DNA of 64,000 nt from Pseudovibrio ascidiaceicola (GTDB taxonomy: Bacteria > Pseudomonadota > Alphaproteobacteria > Rhizobiales > Stappiaceae): contig NZ_FOSK01000019.1 of assembly GCF_900114245.1 (NCBI RefSeq), forward strand, positions 1 to 64,000. The letters run 5' to 3'. Position 1 is the first letter of the stretch. Each line of letters opens with the position of its first letter. Of the stretch, positions 25,673 to 34,064 are shown piece by piece. A program made the position numbers and the translations under genes. The notes below the pieces were generated by a model that was given only the letters and a program-made list of their open reading frames with translations, had not been told where the DNA came from and ran no database searches.

Positions 25673-25817
25673 GGCGAGGCGAAAATTTATTCCTGAATGT
25701 GGCTGGTAACGTAGGGAAGTTAGATTATTCTTCTTCTAAAGGCCCTGATTGCGCTAAACGCTTTTATGCACTATGCCAAAGACACGCGCATTTTCGGGGG
25801 CGTTTCGGGAGGGAAAC

Positions 25818-26486
25818 ATGACAATCGCTGCTGCTAACTGGATCGATCGATTCCAAGGCCTTTCCAAGCTGGAAAATCACATCAGGGAAATTCTGGTTAA
25901 TCGTAGCACCATTGTTTCCGTACCTGCCGACACAATCATCTTTGGCCCCGGTAAAGCCCCGGAAAACCTCCTGCTTTTGCTCTCGGGCTCCGTGCGTGTA
26001 CAGCAACTTTCAGAAGGCGGTCGCGAGATTATTCTCTACCGTGTGCATGCAGGCGAAAGCTGTGTGCTGACGACGGCCTGTTTGTTGGCCTATGAAGATT
26101 ATTCAGCAGAAGGCATTGCGGAGACAGACACGCAGGCTGTCGCTATTCCGCGCATGGTGTTTGATGACCTCATCGCCCAATCCGAAACCTTCCGCCGCTT
26201 TGTGTTCTCCGCCTATTCCAAGCGCATCACCGACCTGTTTTTGGTGATCGAGGAAATCGCGTTCCAGCGCATGGACATCCGCCTTGCGCAGAAACTGTTG
26301 GAACTTGCTGGCAGCAGTAAACAAGTGGTCACTACGCACCAGCAAATGGCAGCAGAACTGGGTACTGCGCGTGAGGTGATCTCTCGCCAGCTGCGAGAGT
26401 TTCAGCGCCGTGATTGGATCACCCAATCCCGCGGAACCATCGAGATTGTTGACCGTGCCGGACTGGAAGTACTGGCGAAGGCCTAG
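25818..26486 (+). CDS. Crp/Fnr family transcriptional regulator
   Basis: 222 residues. N-terminal cyclic-nucleotide-binding-type beta barrel (about 30-120, with DTIIFGPGKAPENLLLLLSG) and a C-terminal winged helix (about 160-215) with TTHQQMAAELGTAREVISRQ as the recognition helix-turn-helix. No CxxxxxC cluster ligands in the usual FNR N-terminal arrangement, so it is not an oxygen-sensing FeS type; it resembles regulators beside sulfur-oxidation genes. ATG 25818 follows GGGAGGGAAAC. The sulfide-oxidation genes start about 1.6 kb downstream, with an unrelated gene in the opposite strand between. Confidence 0.9.
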   Translation: MTIAAANWIDRFQGLSKLENHIREILVNRSTIVSVPADTIIFGPGKAPENLLLLLSGSVRVQQLSEGGREIILYRVHAGESCVLTTACLLAYEDYSAEGIAETDTQAVAIPRMVFDDLIAQSETFRRFVFSAYSKRITDLFLVIEEIAFQRMDIRLAQKLLELAGSSKQVVTTHQQMAAELGTAREVISRQLREFQRRDWITQSRGTIEIVDRAGLEVLAKA

Positions 26487-26540
26487 AGCGTATTCCCGAA
26501 AAATGGTTCCGGTTTTCGGATAAGAATACGCGTAAGAATA
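26484..26540. repeat. Rhizobiales-type palindromic intergenic repeat
   Basis: TAGAGCGTATTCCCGAAAA...GGTTCCGGTTTTCGGATAAGAATACGCG. Arms GCGTATTC (26488-26495) and GAATACGC (26524-26531), plus an inner CCGAAAA/TTTTCGG pair. The pattern matches the widespread Rhizobiales repeat that contains GAAAA...ACCGGTTTTCGGA in many genomes; copy number here cannot be judged. It fills the gap between the Crp/Fnr stop and the GT29 gene end. Confidence 0.7.
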
Positions 26541-26593
26541 AGGGTTTAGAGTTCGGTGTGTGAATGCACATGAATGCGATATGCTCTAAATCT

Positions 26594-27838
26594 TCAGAGT
26601 TTAAGAGAAACCCTCAGGTCGCGAGCTATCCATTTCTGAACTTCATGATGCTCGCGGTCATAATCGTGATCTGCCCGCGCCTTGCTGGGCTCTATGTGGT
26701 TGGTGTTCGTGGGGGATGCGAAGAAATCAAAGCCGTAGATGTTGATGTGCTTGTAGCCGCCCAACTCTTCCAGCAGTCCCAACAGACGGAATCCCGTGCT
26801 CGGTTTCTTCTCGGTGCGCGCCTGATAGCGTTTCAACTCTGCTGATTTCATCAGATAGACAACATCTCTGTGCCGGGCGAGCCAATGTGGAAGAGAAAAT
26901 CCACGCTCGGCTGGTGTCCAGATAATCCGCCGCGCCTGCTCGCCATACACAAAGCTTTTTGGAATATCGAGGCTCGTTGCTACCCATGAGAGCTTCTGAC
27001 CGTGGCTTTTAACGTGAGGGATTGCGCCACGGTTCAGCCGGATCACGATGTCATGGCTGTCAATTTCCGGCCCATACTCTTTGTTGCTGAGGGATTGCGC
27101 GTTGCCGACGACAGCGATGCGCTTGCCTGCAATGTCATTTTGCAACTCGTGTTTGGGCACGAAACCCCTCAACAGCTTCATTCGCAGCATGCGCAGAATA
27201 TGTTTGCGCTTTGTCACTGAATTGGCGCGTCTGCGTTGGCGGTACACCCGCTTCAGGTTTTGCCGCGCTTCAGTTGAAGCATCCCAGGTGACATAGAATT
27301 GCTGATCGTTATTGGTGCTGCGTAAAACCTCAACATATGGAAAGTGCAGCGAGAGTTTCTCCTGCCACCAGGGGGACGAGCGAACGGTACAGTGGGCGTT
27401 GGAGCCGTCCGCCAGCAAGGCTGTCGCGTAAAGCGTTGGAATATGGAAGACCACCTTGTCTGATCTGGCCTGAATATCCGCCAAAACATCGTCCAGCTCG
27501 TCCTCCGGCACGTGCTCCAGCACATCCGTGTTCAGCACAAGATCGAAACGCCCTTCCGGCATGTCGTTGTATTCTGCGATGCAGGGATCATATCGGTGTG
27601 AAGTGCATTGCAGGTTCGCCGCAAGCTCCTCAATCAATGAGCTTTTCCCGCAGCCGTAATCCAGAATTCTTGCAGGCTTCACGTCTTCTGCCAGCGGTAG
27701 GATTACGTCCATCAGGTAGGACGAGGAGGTGCCATACCCGGGGTTTGATTTATGAAGCTGAGTGTAAAAATCTTTGTTTACTACGGTGACTTCGGTCAAC
27801 TGGAACCCCAACTGCTTTCTGGCGCACGTTTTGGGCAA
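26594..27838 (-). CDS. SAM methyltransferase fused to a GT29-type (sialyltransferase-like) domain
   Basis: 414 residues. N-terminal domain about 20-200: a class I methyltransferase with RILDYGCGKSSLIEELA (motif I), DLVLNTDVLEHVPEDEL (motif IV). C-terminal domain about 240-410: VGNAQSL with an IDSHDIVIRLN block (sialyl-motif L), KPSTGFRLLGLLEELGG with INIYGFDFF (motif S), and HDYDREHHEVQKW (VS-type His/Glu). These are the landmark motifs of GT29. The domain order is methyltransferase first. TTG 27838 is the only start before the conserved core, and other TTG codons nearby are possible. It is on its own on the minus strand between the regulator and the sulfur operon. Substrate of either domain is not known. 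Confidence 0.75.
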   Translation of the reverse strand: MPKTCARKQLGFQLTEVTVVNKDFYTQLHKSNPGYGTSSSYLMDVILPLAEDVKPARILDYGCGKSSLIEELAANLQCTSHRYDPCIAEYNDMPEGRFDLVLNTDVLEHVPEDELDDVLADIQARSDKVVFHIPTLYATALLADGSNAHCTVRSSPWWQEKLSLHFPYVEVLRSTNNDQQFYVTWDASTEARQNLKRVYRQRRRANSVTKRKHILRMLRMKLLRGFVPKHELQNDIAGKRIAVVGNAQSLSNKEYGPEIDSHDIVIRLNRGAIPHVKSHGQKLSWVATSLDIPKSFVYGEQARRIIWTPAERGFSLPHWLARHRDVVYLMKSAELKRYQARTEKKPSTGFRLLGLLEELGGYKHINIYGFDFFASPTNTNHIEPSKARADHDYDREHHEVQKWIARDLRVSLKL

Positions 27839-28069
27839 TCGGATCTCTCCGCAGTGCCCTTCAACGCCATGCTAGCCAGAAAACTAGTCTCTGAAACCTA
27901 TGGATTGTTCTGGGATGACCAGCTGGCATTATGGCCTTTGGGCATTTCGCATTGATTTTTAAGGCGCTTCGAAGAAAAGAGGGGCTTGGAGCCGAGTTTG
28001 GTGACTTCGTCACTGAACCCTTTGCGAAGACTCGTTATCCGTTAGGCCACGTACCTGGAGGACGAGACT

Positions 28070-28282
28070 ATGATGGCTAACGTTGGAACTATTGACCGCA
28101 TTCTTCGCTTTATTATCGGTGTTGTGCTGATTGCACTGCCGTTGTCTACCAATATTTCTTTGTTTGCGCAGCCACTTTTCTTTTATGGCGCAATCATTGT
28201 CGGCATTGTAATGCTGCTGGTTTCCGCCGTGCGGATTTGCCCGCTCTACTCCATTTTTGGAATTAAGACCTGCCGCGTTTAA
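28070..28282 (+). CDS. DUF2892 (YgaP-type) small inner-membrane protein
   Basis: 70 residues with two hydrophobic segments and the usual ending CPLYSIFGIKTCRV. DUF2892 proteins accompany rhodanese and persulfide genes; YgaP of E. coli has the same domain. ATG 28070 follows GGAGGACGAG. First gene of the sulfur operon; the next start is 149 bp downstream. Confidence 0.9.
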   Translation: MMANVGTIDRILRFIIGVVLIALPLSTNISLFAQPLFFYGAIIVGIVMLLVSAVRICPLYSIFGIKTCRV

Positions 28283-28353
28283 GCATCTTCCCGGAGATCA
28301 CAAACTGATTTCTGACAAAAAAATATAATAAGAAATGCTTAGGCGGCTGTGCA

Positions 28354-28399
28354 GGCGGTCGAACACGAAAACAAACAAGTGCACGTACCATCGACCGCC
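28354..28399 (+). promoter_or_regulatory. 9-bp perfect inverted repeat upstream of the persulfide dioxygenase gene
   Basis: GGCGGTCGA (28354-28362) and TCGACCGCC (28391-28399) flank a 28-base spacer, ending 31 bases before the start codon of the MBL-fold gene. It could be a leader hairpin or a repressor site. No T-run. Confidence 0.55.
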
Positions 28400-28430
28400 A
28401 CTGCGCACGCGTTAACTTATTGAGGAAGTT

Positions 28431-29315
28431 ATGACGAACTACCCCGTGAACATGGCTGTCGAGCCTGAAGTCAGGGCCTTTTTTGACCCCGGCACCAACA
28501 CAATCAGCTATGTGGTGAAGGATCCTGCCTCATCCTCCGTTGCTATCGTGGATTCCGTAATGGACATCAACTATGCAGCGGGCCGCATCACCTATGACAA
28601 TGCGGATGAAATCATCAAATACGTGCAGGACAATGGCCTGACGGTTGAATGGCTGATTGAGACCCATGTTCATGCCGACCACCTCTCAGCTGCTCCGTAC
28701 ATTCAGGAGAAGTTGGGCGGCAAGATCGGCATTGGTGAGAACATCACCGTGGTTCAGGACACATTTGGCAAGGTGTTCAATGAGGGAACCGAATTCCAGC
28801 GCGATGGAAGCCAGTTTGACAAGTTGTTCAAGGACGGGGACAGCTATCAGATCGGAACCATGACTGCGTTTGCCATTCACACTCCGGGGCACACTCCTGC
28901 TTGCATGGTTCATGTAGTGGGCAATGCAACGTTTGCGGGCGATACCCTGTTTATGCCGGATGGCGGCTCTGCTCGTGCTGACTTCCCGGGCGGGGATGCA
29001 GCAACTCTTTATGACAGCATCCAGAAGGTACTGTCGCTGCCCGACGAGATGCGCCTGTTCATGTGCCACGACTACGGCCCGAATGGCCGCGACATTGAGT
29101 GGGAAACCTCAGTGGGCGCAGAGAAAGAACACAACATCCACGTTGGTAAAGGCCACTCCCGTGAAGACTTCATCAAATTCCGCACAGAGCGTGATGCGCA
29201 GCTGGACGTACCAAAGCTGATCATTCCGTCTTTGCAGGTGAACATGCGTGCAGGTGCAGTGCCGACCGATGAGGACGGCGTTCCAATGCTCAAAGTGCCA
29301 GTCAACGCACTTTGA
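28431..29315 (+). CDS. blh: MBL-fold persulfide dioxygenase / Blh-type hydrolase
   Basis: 294 residues. Zinc/iron site motif THVHADH at about residues 76-82, then HTPGHTPA, GDTLF and a later HD, typical of the ETHE1/Blh group, which oxidises glutathione persulfide to sulfite. Blh is classically paired with DUF442 proteins and regulated by BigR; no bigR is seen here. ATG 28431 is the natural start and follows GAGGAAGT. The next gene begins 27 bp after its stop. Confidence 0.88.
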   Translation: MTNYPVNMAVEPEVRAFFDPGTNTISYVVKDPASSSVAIVDSVMDINYAAGRITYDNADEIIKYVQDNGLTVEWLIETHVHADHLSAAPYIQEKLGGKIGIGENITVVQDTFGKVFNEGTEFQRDGSQFDKLFKDGDSYQIGTMTAFAIHTPGHTPACMVHVVGNATFAGDTLFMPDGGSARADFPGGDAATLYDSIQKVLSLPDEMRLFMCHDYGPNGRDIEWETSVGAEKEHNIHVGKGHSREDFIKFRTERDAQLDVPKLIIPSLQVNMRAGAVPTDEDGVPMLKVPVNAL

Positions 29316-29342
29316 TCTGATGATGTGAGGAGGGGAAACATC

Positions 29343-31016
29343 ATGGATATTAAGAGTATCAGCTCATCACTTTCTGTCTGTCCGCAGATTACTGCGCAAG
29401 ACGTTCAGAAGATCGCGGACCTGGGCTTCCGCAGTATTGTTTGCAACCGTCCGGACGGGGAAGGTGCAGACCAGCCGGTGTTTGACGAGATTGAAGCTGC
29501 AGCGAAGAAGCTCGGTCTGGAAACACGCTATCTGCCGGTCATTTCCGGTAAGGTGTCTGACGAAGACGCCGAGGCCTTTGGCAAGGCCATGAATGAAATT
29601 CCGCGCCCTGTGCTGGCCTATTGCCGCACTGGTACGCGCTGTGCCACGCTGTGGTCTCTCAGCCAGGCTGAAACGCTGACTGTGGCCGACATTCTGGCAG
29701 CCACCAAATCCGCTGGTTATGACATGGCAGGCGTCGTGCGCCGCATTGCCAATGGTGGCAGAACACCAACAGACCGCGCCGATGCTTCGTTTGATGTGGT
29801 GATTGTGGGTGGCGGTGCTGCTGGCATTGCCGTGGCCGCGAGCTTGAAATCCCGTAAGGGCGATCTTGAGATCGCTGTCATTGATCCTGCTGATATTCAT
29901 TACTATCAGCCGGGTTGGACCATGGTTGGCGGTGGCGTCTTCAATGCCTCCCAGACCGCCAAAACCATGGGCTCTTTGATACCGCGAGGCGTGCACTGGC
30001 TCAAATCTGCGGTGGCTGCGTTTGAACCGCAAGACAATGCGGTCATCCTCGATGGTTGCCGTGTCGTGAAATACGACCGCCTTGTTGTGTGCCCCGGCCT
30101 GAAGCTGGATTGGCACAAGGTGGAGGGTCTTGTATCCACACTTGGCAAGCACGGGGTGACCTCCAACTATCGTTACGATCTGGCGCCTTACACGTGGGAG
30201 CTGGTGAGCAACATGAAGGAGGGCCGTGCGCTCTTTACCCAGCCTCCAATGCCAATCAAGTGTGCTGGTGCTCCGCAAAAAGCGCTTTATCTTTCTGGTG
30301 ATTACTGGCGCAAGCAAGGTGTTTTGAAGAACATCGACATCCAGTTTCACAATGCTGGTGGTGTGCTGTTTGGCGTGAAGGACTATGTGCCTGCGCTGGA
30401 AAAATACATCGACCTGTACAACGCAGACCTCAACTTCTTCAACAATCTGGTCGCCATTGATGGCCCTGCAAAGAAGGCATGGTTTGACGTGGCAAAGCCG
30501 GACACGCCGGTTGAGCGGGTGGAAGTTGACTTTGACATGATCCACGTATGCCCGCCGCAATCCGCGCCGGACTTCATCCGCGTGTCACCACTGGCAGATG
30601 CCGCCGGATGGGTGGATGTGGACCACATGACGTTGCGCCACAAAACGCACAGCAATATCTGGTCGCTGGGTGATGTGATGAACGCACCCAATGCAAAAAC
30701 AGCCGCCGCAGCTCGCATGCAAGCGCCAATCGTTGCTGAAAACCTCGTTGCGGACATCAAAGGCCAATTACCATCAGCAAAGTACAACGGTTATGGCTCC
30801 TGCCCGCTGACCGTGGAGCGCGGAAAGATCGTGTTGGCTGAGTTTGGGTACGGCGGCACCTTGCTGCCAAGCTTCCCTACATGGCTGCTGGACGGCACCA
30901 AGCCGACGCGCGCAGCCTGGATCCTTAAAGAGCAGATCCTGCCACCGGTTTACTGGTGGGCAATGCTGCGCGGCAAGGAATGGATGATCAAGCCTGAGAA
31001 GGTTAGCGCTAGCTAA
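29343..31016 (+). CDS. DUF442 (phosphatase-like sulfurtransferase) fused to a sulfide:quinone-type FAD oxidoreductase
   Basis: 557 residues, two domains. N-terminal about 1-130: DUF442/TIGR01244-type with the signature loop AYCRTGTRCATLW (C-x5-R phosphatase-like). C-terminal about 140-557: FAD-binding fold with VIVGGGAAGIAVAASLKS, the IKCAGAPQKALYLSGDYW block that carries a sulfide-handling Cys in SQR-type enzymes, and NIWSLGDVMNAPNAKTAAA for the FAD tail. The fusion should oxidise sulfide to persulfide at the membrane and pass it on. ATG 29343 has GAGGAGGGG upstream. A strong hairpin lies in the gap before the transporter. Confidence 0.9.
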   Translation: MDIKSISSSLSVCPQITAQDVQKIADLGFRSIVCNRPDGEGADQPVFDEIEAAAKKLGLETRYLPVISGKVSDEDAEAFGKAMNEIPRPVLAYCRTGTRCATLWSLSQAETLTVADILAATKSAGYDMAGVVRRIANGGRTPTDRADASFDVVIVGGGAAGIAVAASLKSRKGDLEIAVIDPADIHYYQPGWTMVGGGVFNASQTAKTMGSLIPRGVHWLKSAVAAFEPQDNAVILDGCRVVKYDRLVVCPGLKLDWHKVEGLVSTLGKHGVTSNYRYDLAPYTWELVSNMKEGRALFTQPPMPIKCAGAPQKALYLSGDYWRKQGVLKNIDIQFHNAGGVLFGVKDYVPALEKYIDLYNADLNFFNNLVAIDGPAKKAWFDVAKPDTPVERVEVDFDMIHVCPPQSAPDFIRVSPLADAAGWVDVDHMTLRHKTHSNIWSLGDVMNAPNAKTAAAARMQAPIVAENLVADIKGQLPSAKYNGYGSCPLTVERGKIVLAEFGYGGTLLPSFPTWLLDGTKPTRAAWILKEQILPPVYWWAMLRGKEWMIKPEKVSAS

Positions 31017-31053
31017 AATAAGCATTGCGGCCTTTGCTGAATTACTATCATGT

Positions 31054-31078
31054 ATCCGGGGGAGCTGCTTCCCCGGAT
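31054..31078 (+). promoter_or_regulatory. Strong GC-rich hairpin between the SQR fusion and SulP genes
   Basis: ATCCGGGG (31054-31061) pairs with CCCCGGAT (31071-31078), extendable by GA/TT, with a small loop. No T-run follows (TTAATCT), so it may only attenuate or stabilise the mRNA. Confidence 0.6.
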
Positions 31079-31105
31079 TAATCTATGCACTTTGAAGGCA
31101 GACCC

Positions 31106-32854
31106 ATGTTCTCCTCGGCCTTTCGGCGATACTTGCCCGTTTTAACTTGGGGCAGAAACTATAATAAAGACAGTTTTTCTAATGACATGATTGCAGCGGT
31201 GATCGTGACGATCATGCTGATCCCGCAGTCTCTTGCTTATGCTTTGCTTGCTGGCCTACCGCCGGAAGCCGGGCTCTACGCGTCAATTCTTCCGATTATT
31301 CTATACGCCATCTTCGGCACCAGCCGTGCACTGGCCGTTGGCCCTGTCGCTGTCGTTTCGCTTATGACGGCAGCAGCGATTGGCCAGATTGCAGATAGCG
31401 GCACGGCGGGCTATGCCATTGCTGCGCTCACCCTTGCCATGCTGTCCGGCGGTATTTTGCTGCTGATGGGCGTGTTCAAGCTCGGTTTTCTCGCCAACTT
31501 CCTCTCCCACCCTGTGATTGCCGGTTTCATCACCGCCTCAGGTGTTTTGATTGCCAGCAGCCAGCTCAAGCATATTCTGGGTGTGGATGCGAAAGGGCAT
31601 ACGCTGGTAGAGATTGTCTTCTCCATCTGGGAGCATCTGGGCGAAGCCAATCTGGCGACGATCCTGATCGGTGTTTCGGCCACCTTGTTCCTGTTCTGGG
31701 TGCGCAAGGGTATGAAACCGATGCTTTTGAGCATGGGTCTGAAGCCGCGCCTTGCAGATGTTTTGACCAAGGCTGGACCTGTTGCTGCAGTGGTGGTGAC
31801 AACGGCTGTTACGTGGATTTTTGGGCTGGAGCAAGCCGGTGTTAAGATTGTGGGCGCTGTGCCGCAAAGCCTACCGCCCCTTAGCATGCCAAGCTTCTCC
31901 AGTGAGTTGATCGGCGCACTGTTTATACCTGCGCTGCTGATCTCCATCATTGGTTTTGTTGAATCCGTTTCCGTTGCGCAAACACTGGCGGCCAAAAAGC
32001 GTCAGCGCATTGACCCTGATCAGGAGTTGATTGGTCTTGGCGCAGCCAACCTTGGTGCGGCCTTCACAGGTGGTTACCCTGTAACGGGCGGTTTTGCCCG
32101 CTCAGTTGTCAACTTTGATGCGGGTGCAGAAACGCCGGCTGCTGGTGCTTATACGGCGGTTGGTCTGGCGATTGCTGCGGTTTCTCTGACACCGCTCATC
32201 TTCTTCCTGCCCAAAGCCACATTGGCTGCGACCATTATTGTGGCGGTGTTGTCACTGGTGGATTTCAGCATTCTCAAGCACAGCTGGAGCTACTCCAAGT
32301 CTGACTTCTCAGCCGTGGCCGCTACCATTTTGCTGACCCTCGGCTTTGGTGTTGAGACAGGTGTCTCTGCAGGCGTGATCCTCTCCATTGGTCTCTACCT
32401 CTACAAGACATCCCGACCTCACATTGCAGAGGTTGGGCTGGTACCGGGCACTGAGCATTTCCGCAACGTCAATCGGCATGATGTGCTGACAACGCCAGAG
32501 CTGCTGACCATCCGCATTGATGAGAGCCTCTACTTTGCCAATGCGCGTTTTCTGGAAGATTACATCTACGACCGCGCGGTGGACGACGAACACCTCAAAC
32601 ATGTGGTGCTGCAATGTTCTGCGGTGAATGAGGTGGACCTGAGTGCATTGGAGTCACTAGAGGCCATCAATCACCGCCTGCAGGACGCGGGCATCTCGCT
32701 GCACCTTTCAGAGGTGAAAGGCCCGGTGATGGATCGCCTCCAACGCTCGCACTTCCTTGATGAGCTGACGGGCAAAGTGTTCCTCTCTCAGTATCAGGCA
32801 CAAGAGGAGCTCGCCTCCGTCTGCACCCGCCAAACCGCTCAGGCTCCTGCCTGA
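31106..32854 (+). CDS. SulP family anion permease with STAS domain
   Basis: About 582 residues, inner membrane, about 10-14 helices and a cytoplasmic STAS domain at about 435-560 (LTIRIDESLYFANARFLEDY). The SulP signature PQSLAYALLAGLPPEAGLYAS is present near residue 45. Members carry sulfate, bicarbonate or other anions; here its place after sulfide-oxidation genes suggests sulfite/sulfate export or sulfate exchange. ATG 31106 is favoured over 31085 because of AAGGCAG upstream. A clear terminator follows 32 bases after the stop. Confidence 0.9.
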   Translation: MFSSAFRRYLPVLTWGRNYNKDSFSNDMIAAVIVTIMLIPQSLAYALLAGLPPEAGLYASILPIILYAIFGTSRALAVGPVAVVSLMTAAAIGQIADSGTAGYAIAALTLAMLSGGILLLMGVFKLGFLANFLSHPVIAGFITASGVLIASSQLKHILGVDAKGHTLVEIVFSIWEHLGEANLATILIGVSATLFLFWVRKGMKPMLLSMGLKPRLADVLTKAGPVAAVVVTTAVTWIFGLEQAGVKIVGAVPQSLPPLSMPSFSSELIGALFIPALLISIIGFVESVSVAQTLAAKKRQRIDPDQELIGLGAANLGAAFTGGYPVTGGFARSVVNFDAGAETPAAGAYTAVGLAIAAVSLTPLIFFLPKATLAATIIVAVLSLVDFSILKHSWSYSKSDFSAVAATILLTLGFGVETGVSAGVILSIGLYLYKTSRPHIAEVGLVPGTEHFRNVNRHDVLTTPELLTIRIDESLYFANARFLEDYIYDRAVDDEHLKHVVLQCSAVNEVDLSALESLEAINHRLQDAGISLHLSEVKGPVMDRLQRSHFLDELTGKVFLSQYQAQEELASVCTRQTAQAPA

Positions 32855-32885
32855 TTCCCCCCCCCTTATCAGGCAGACCTAAGAG

Positions 32886-32910
32886 ACCCCGTGGATCCCC
32901 TCCACGGGGT
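32886..32910 (+). terminator. Rho-independent terminator after the sulfur operon
   Basis: ACCCCGTGGA (32886-32895) and TCCACGGGGT (32901-32910) form a 10-bp perfect stem followed by TTTTA. It ends the DUF2892-Blh-SQR-SulP unit. Confidence 0.9.
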
Positions 32911-33009
32911 TTTTATGTTTTCTTCCAGAAATTGATGGGATTATGCATATCTCTTAAATGTTGATCATGCATCCCGATTTAAGCTTTGGTGCAAGAGGTT
33001 AGCTGCGTA

Positions 33010-33810
33010 TCAGTTATCTTCCAATACTTCGGTTTCCGGCAGGATGTTGTTCTCTGCAACCCACTGATCAAACTCGCGCATTGTGTTTGCCAGTTCTTTG
33101 CCAACCATCATCACGTGATCAGAATTTGGGAGCACGACAAGCTTACCGTTTTTCTTGTAACGCTTTGCGGTGACGCGGGCGATGCGTGGGGCGACGACGC
33201 GGTCTTTTGCGCCGCTGAGGATGAGCACTGGGGCGGTGATGGCGTCAACATCCACCCAGGATGAACGCTGCGGATCAAGGAACCAGAAGCCCATGTCCAT
33301 GTAGGCACGGCCAGATTCCAGCTTGAGTGAGTAGAAGAATTCGCGGGCCTTTTCTTCAGTTTGTTCATTCACCACTGACCAACGAAACTCCTCCCAATGT
33401 GGGTAGAGCGGTTTGCGCCAGAACCCCCATTGCAGGAAGTGCTTGTAGAAGGTGCGTGTCATGGATGGGTAGAACGGGAACATGCCCCAGGCTGGTGCAG
33501 GTGAAAGCAGCAGCAGGCCTTTGTTTTCAACGCGTGCGGCCACAAGCTGAGCCAGCAAACCGCCCATAGAAACGCCGCCGATGATAGGTGGTTCATCGAG
33601 CGTTTTCACGAAGTCCACCAGATCATTTACGTAGTCCAGTAACCGCACGGTGCCAAGTTTGAGTGCGCCTTCCCACACGGGCAAATCATGATATCGCAAA
33701 ATTGGCGTGTGCACGGTGTAACCGCGGGCTTCCAGCTCTGCCCGCATTTCATCCCAATTGCTGGCATGTCCCCATGTGCCATGAATGAGAACAATCTCTT
33801 TCTTCGCCAT
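33010..33810 (-). CDS. Alpha/beta-fold hydrolase
   Basis: 266 residues. HGTWG oxyanion region, nucleophile elbow GGVSMGGLLAQ (GxSxG), VLILSGAKDRVVAPR with the catalytic Asp, and PNSDHVMMVGKE with the catalytic His. Substrate not known. ATG 33810 follows AGGAG and GGGAGG. It is convergent with the SulP terminator and stands alone. Confidence 0.88.
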   Translation of the reverse strand: MAKKEIVLIHGTWGHASNWDEMRAELEARGYTVHTPILRYHDLPVWEGALKLGTVRLLDYVNDLVDFVKTLDEPPIIGGVSMGGLLAQLVAARVENKGLLLLSPAPAWGMFPFYPSMTRTFYKHFLQWGFWRKPLYPHWEEFRWSVVNEQTEEKAREFFYSLKLESGRAYMDMGFWFLDPQRSSWVDVDAITAPVLILSGAKDRVVAPRIARVTAKRYKKNGKLVVLPNSDHVMMVGKELANTMREFDQWVAENNILPETEVLEDN

Positions 33811-34064
33811 CTCCTCGCCCCTCCCAGTGCAAAGCTCCTGCAGAAAACCTAACCCACCCTGAACATCCACAGCAATACTTGGAGTGAAACTTCAATAGAC
33901 TCCCAATAATACGAAGTTGTGAGGGGAGATGTTGGAGGGCAACACTACGCCAACTGATGCATCGGGACAGTCCGGGAGAACTGATGGGTGTCGGGCCGGG
34001 GTGTTGGAAGAGTAAGCTTACAGGTGACTGCTTGCACCAGCTACTGAAACGGGCCTCATGAACG

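Noticed and set aside
29367-30560. 397-codon open frame antisense to the DUF442-SQR fusion
   Set aside because: The sense gene has clear FAD and sulfide motifs; the antisense product has none.
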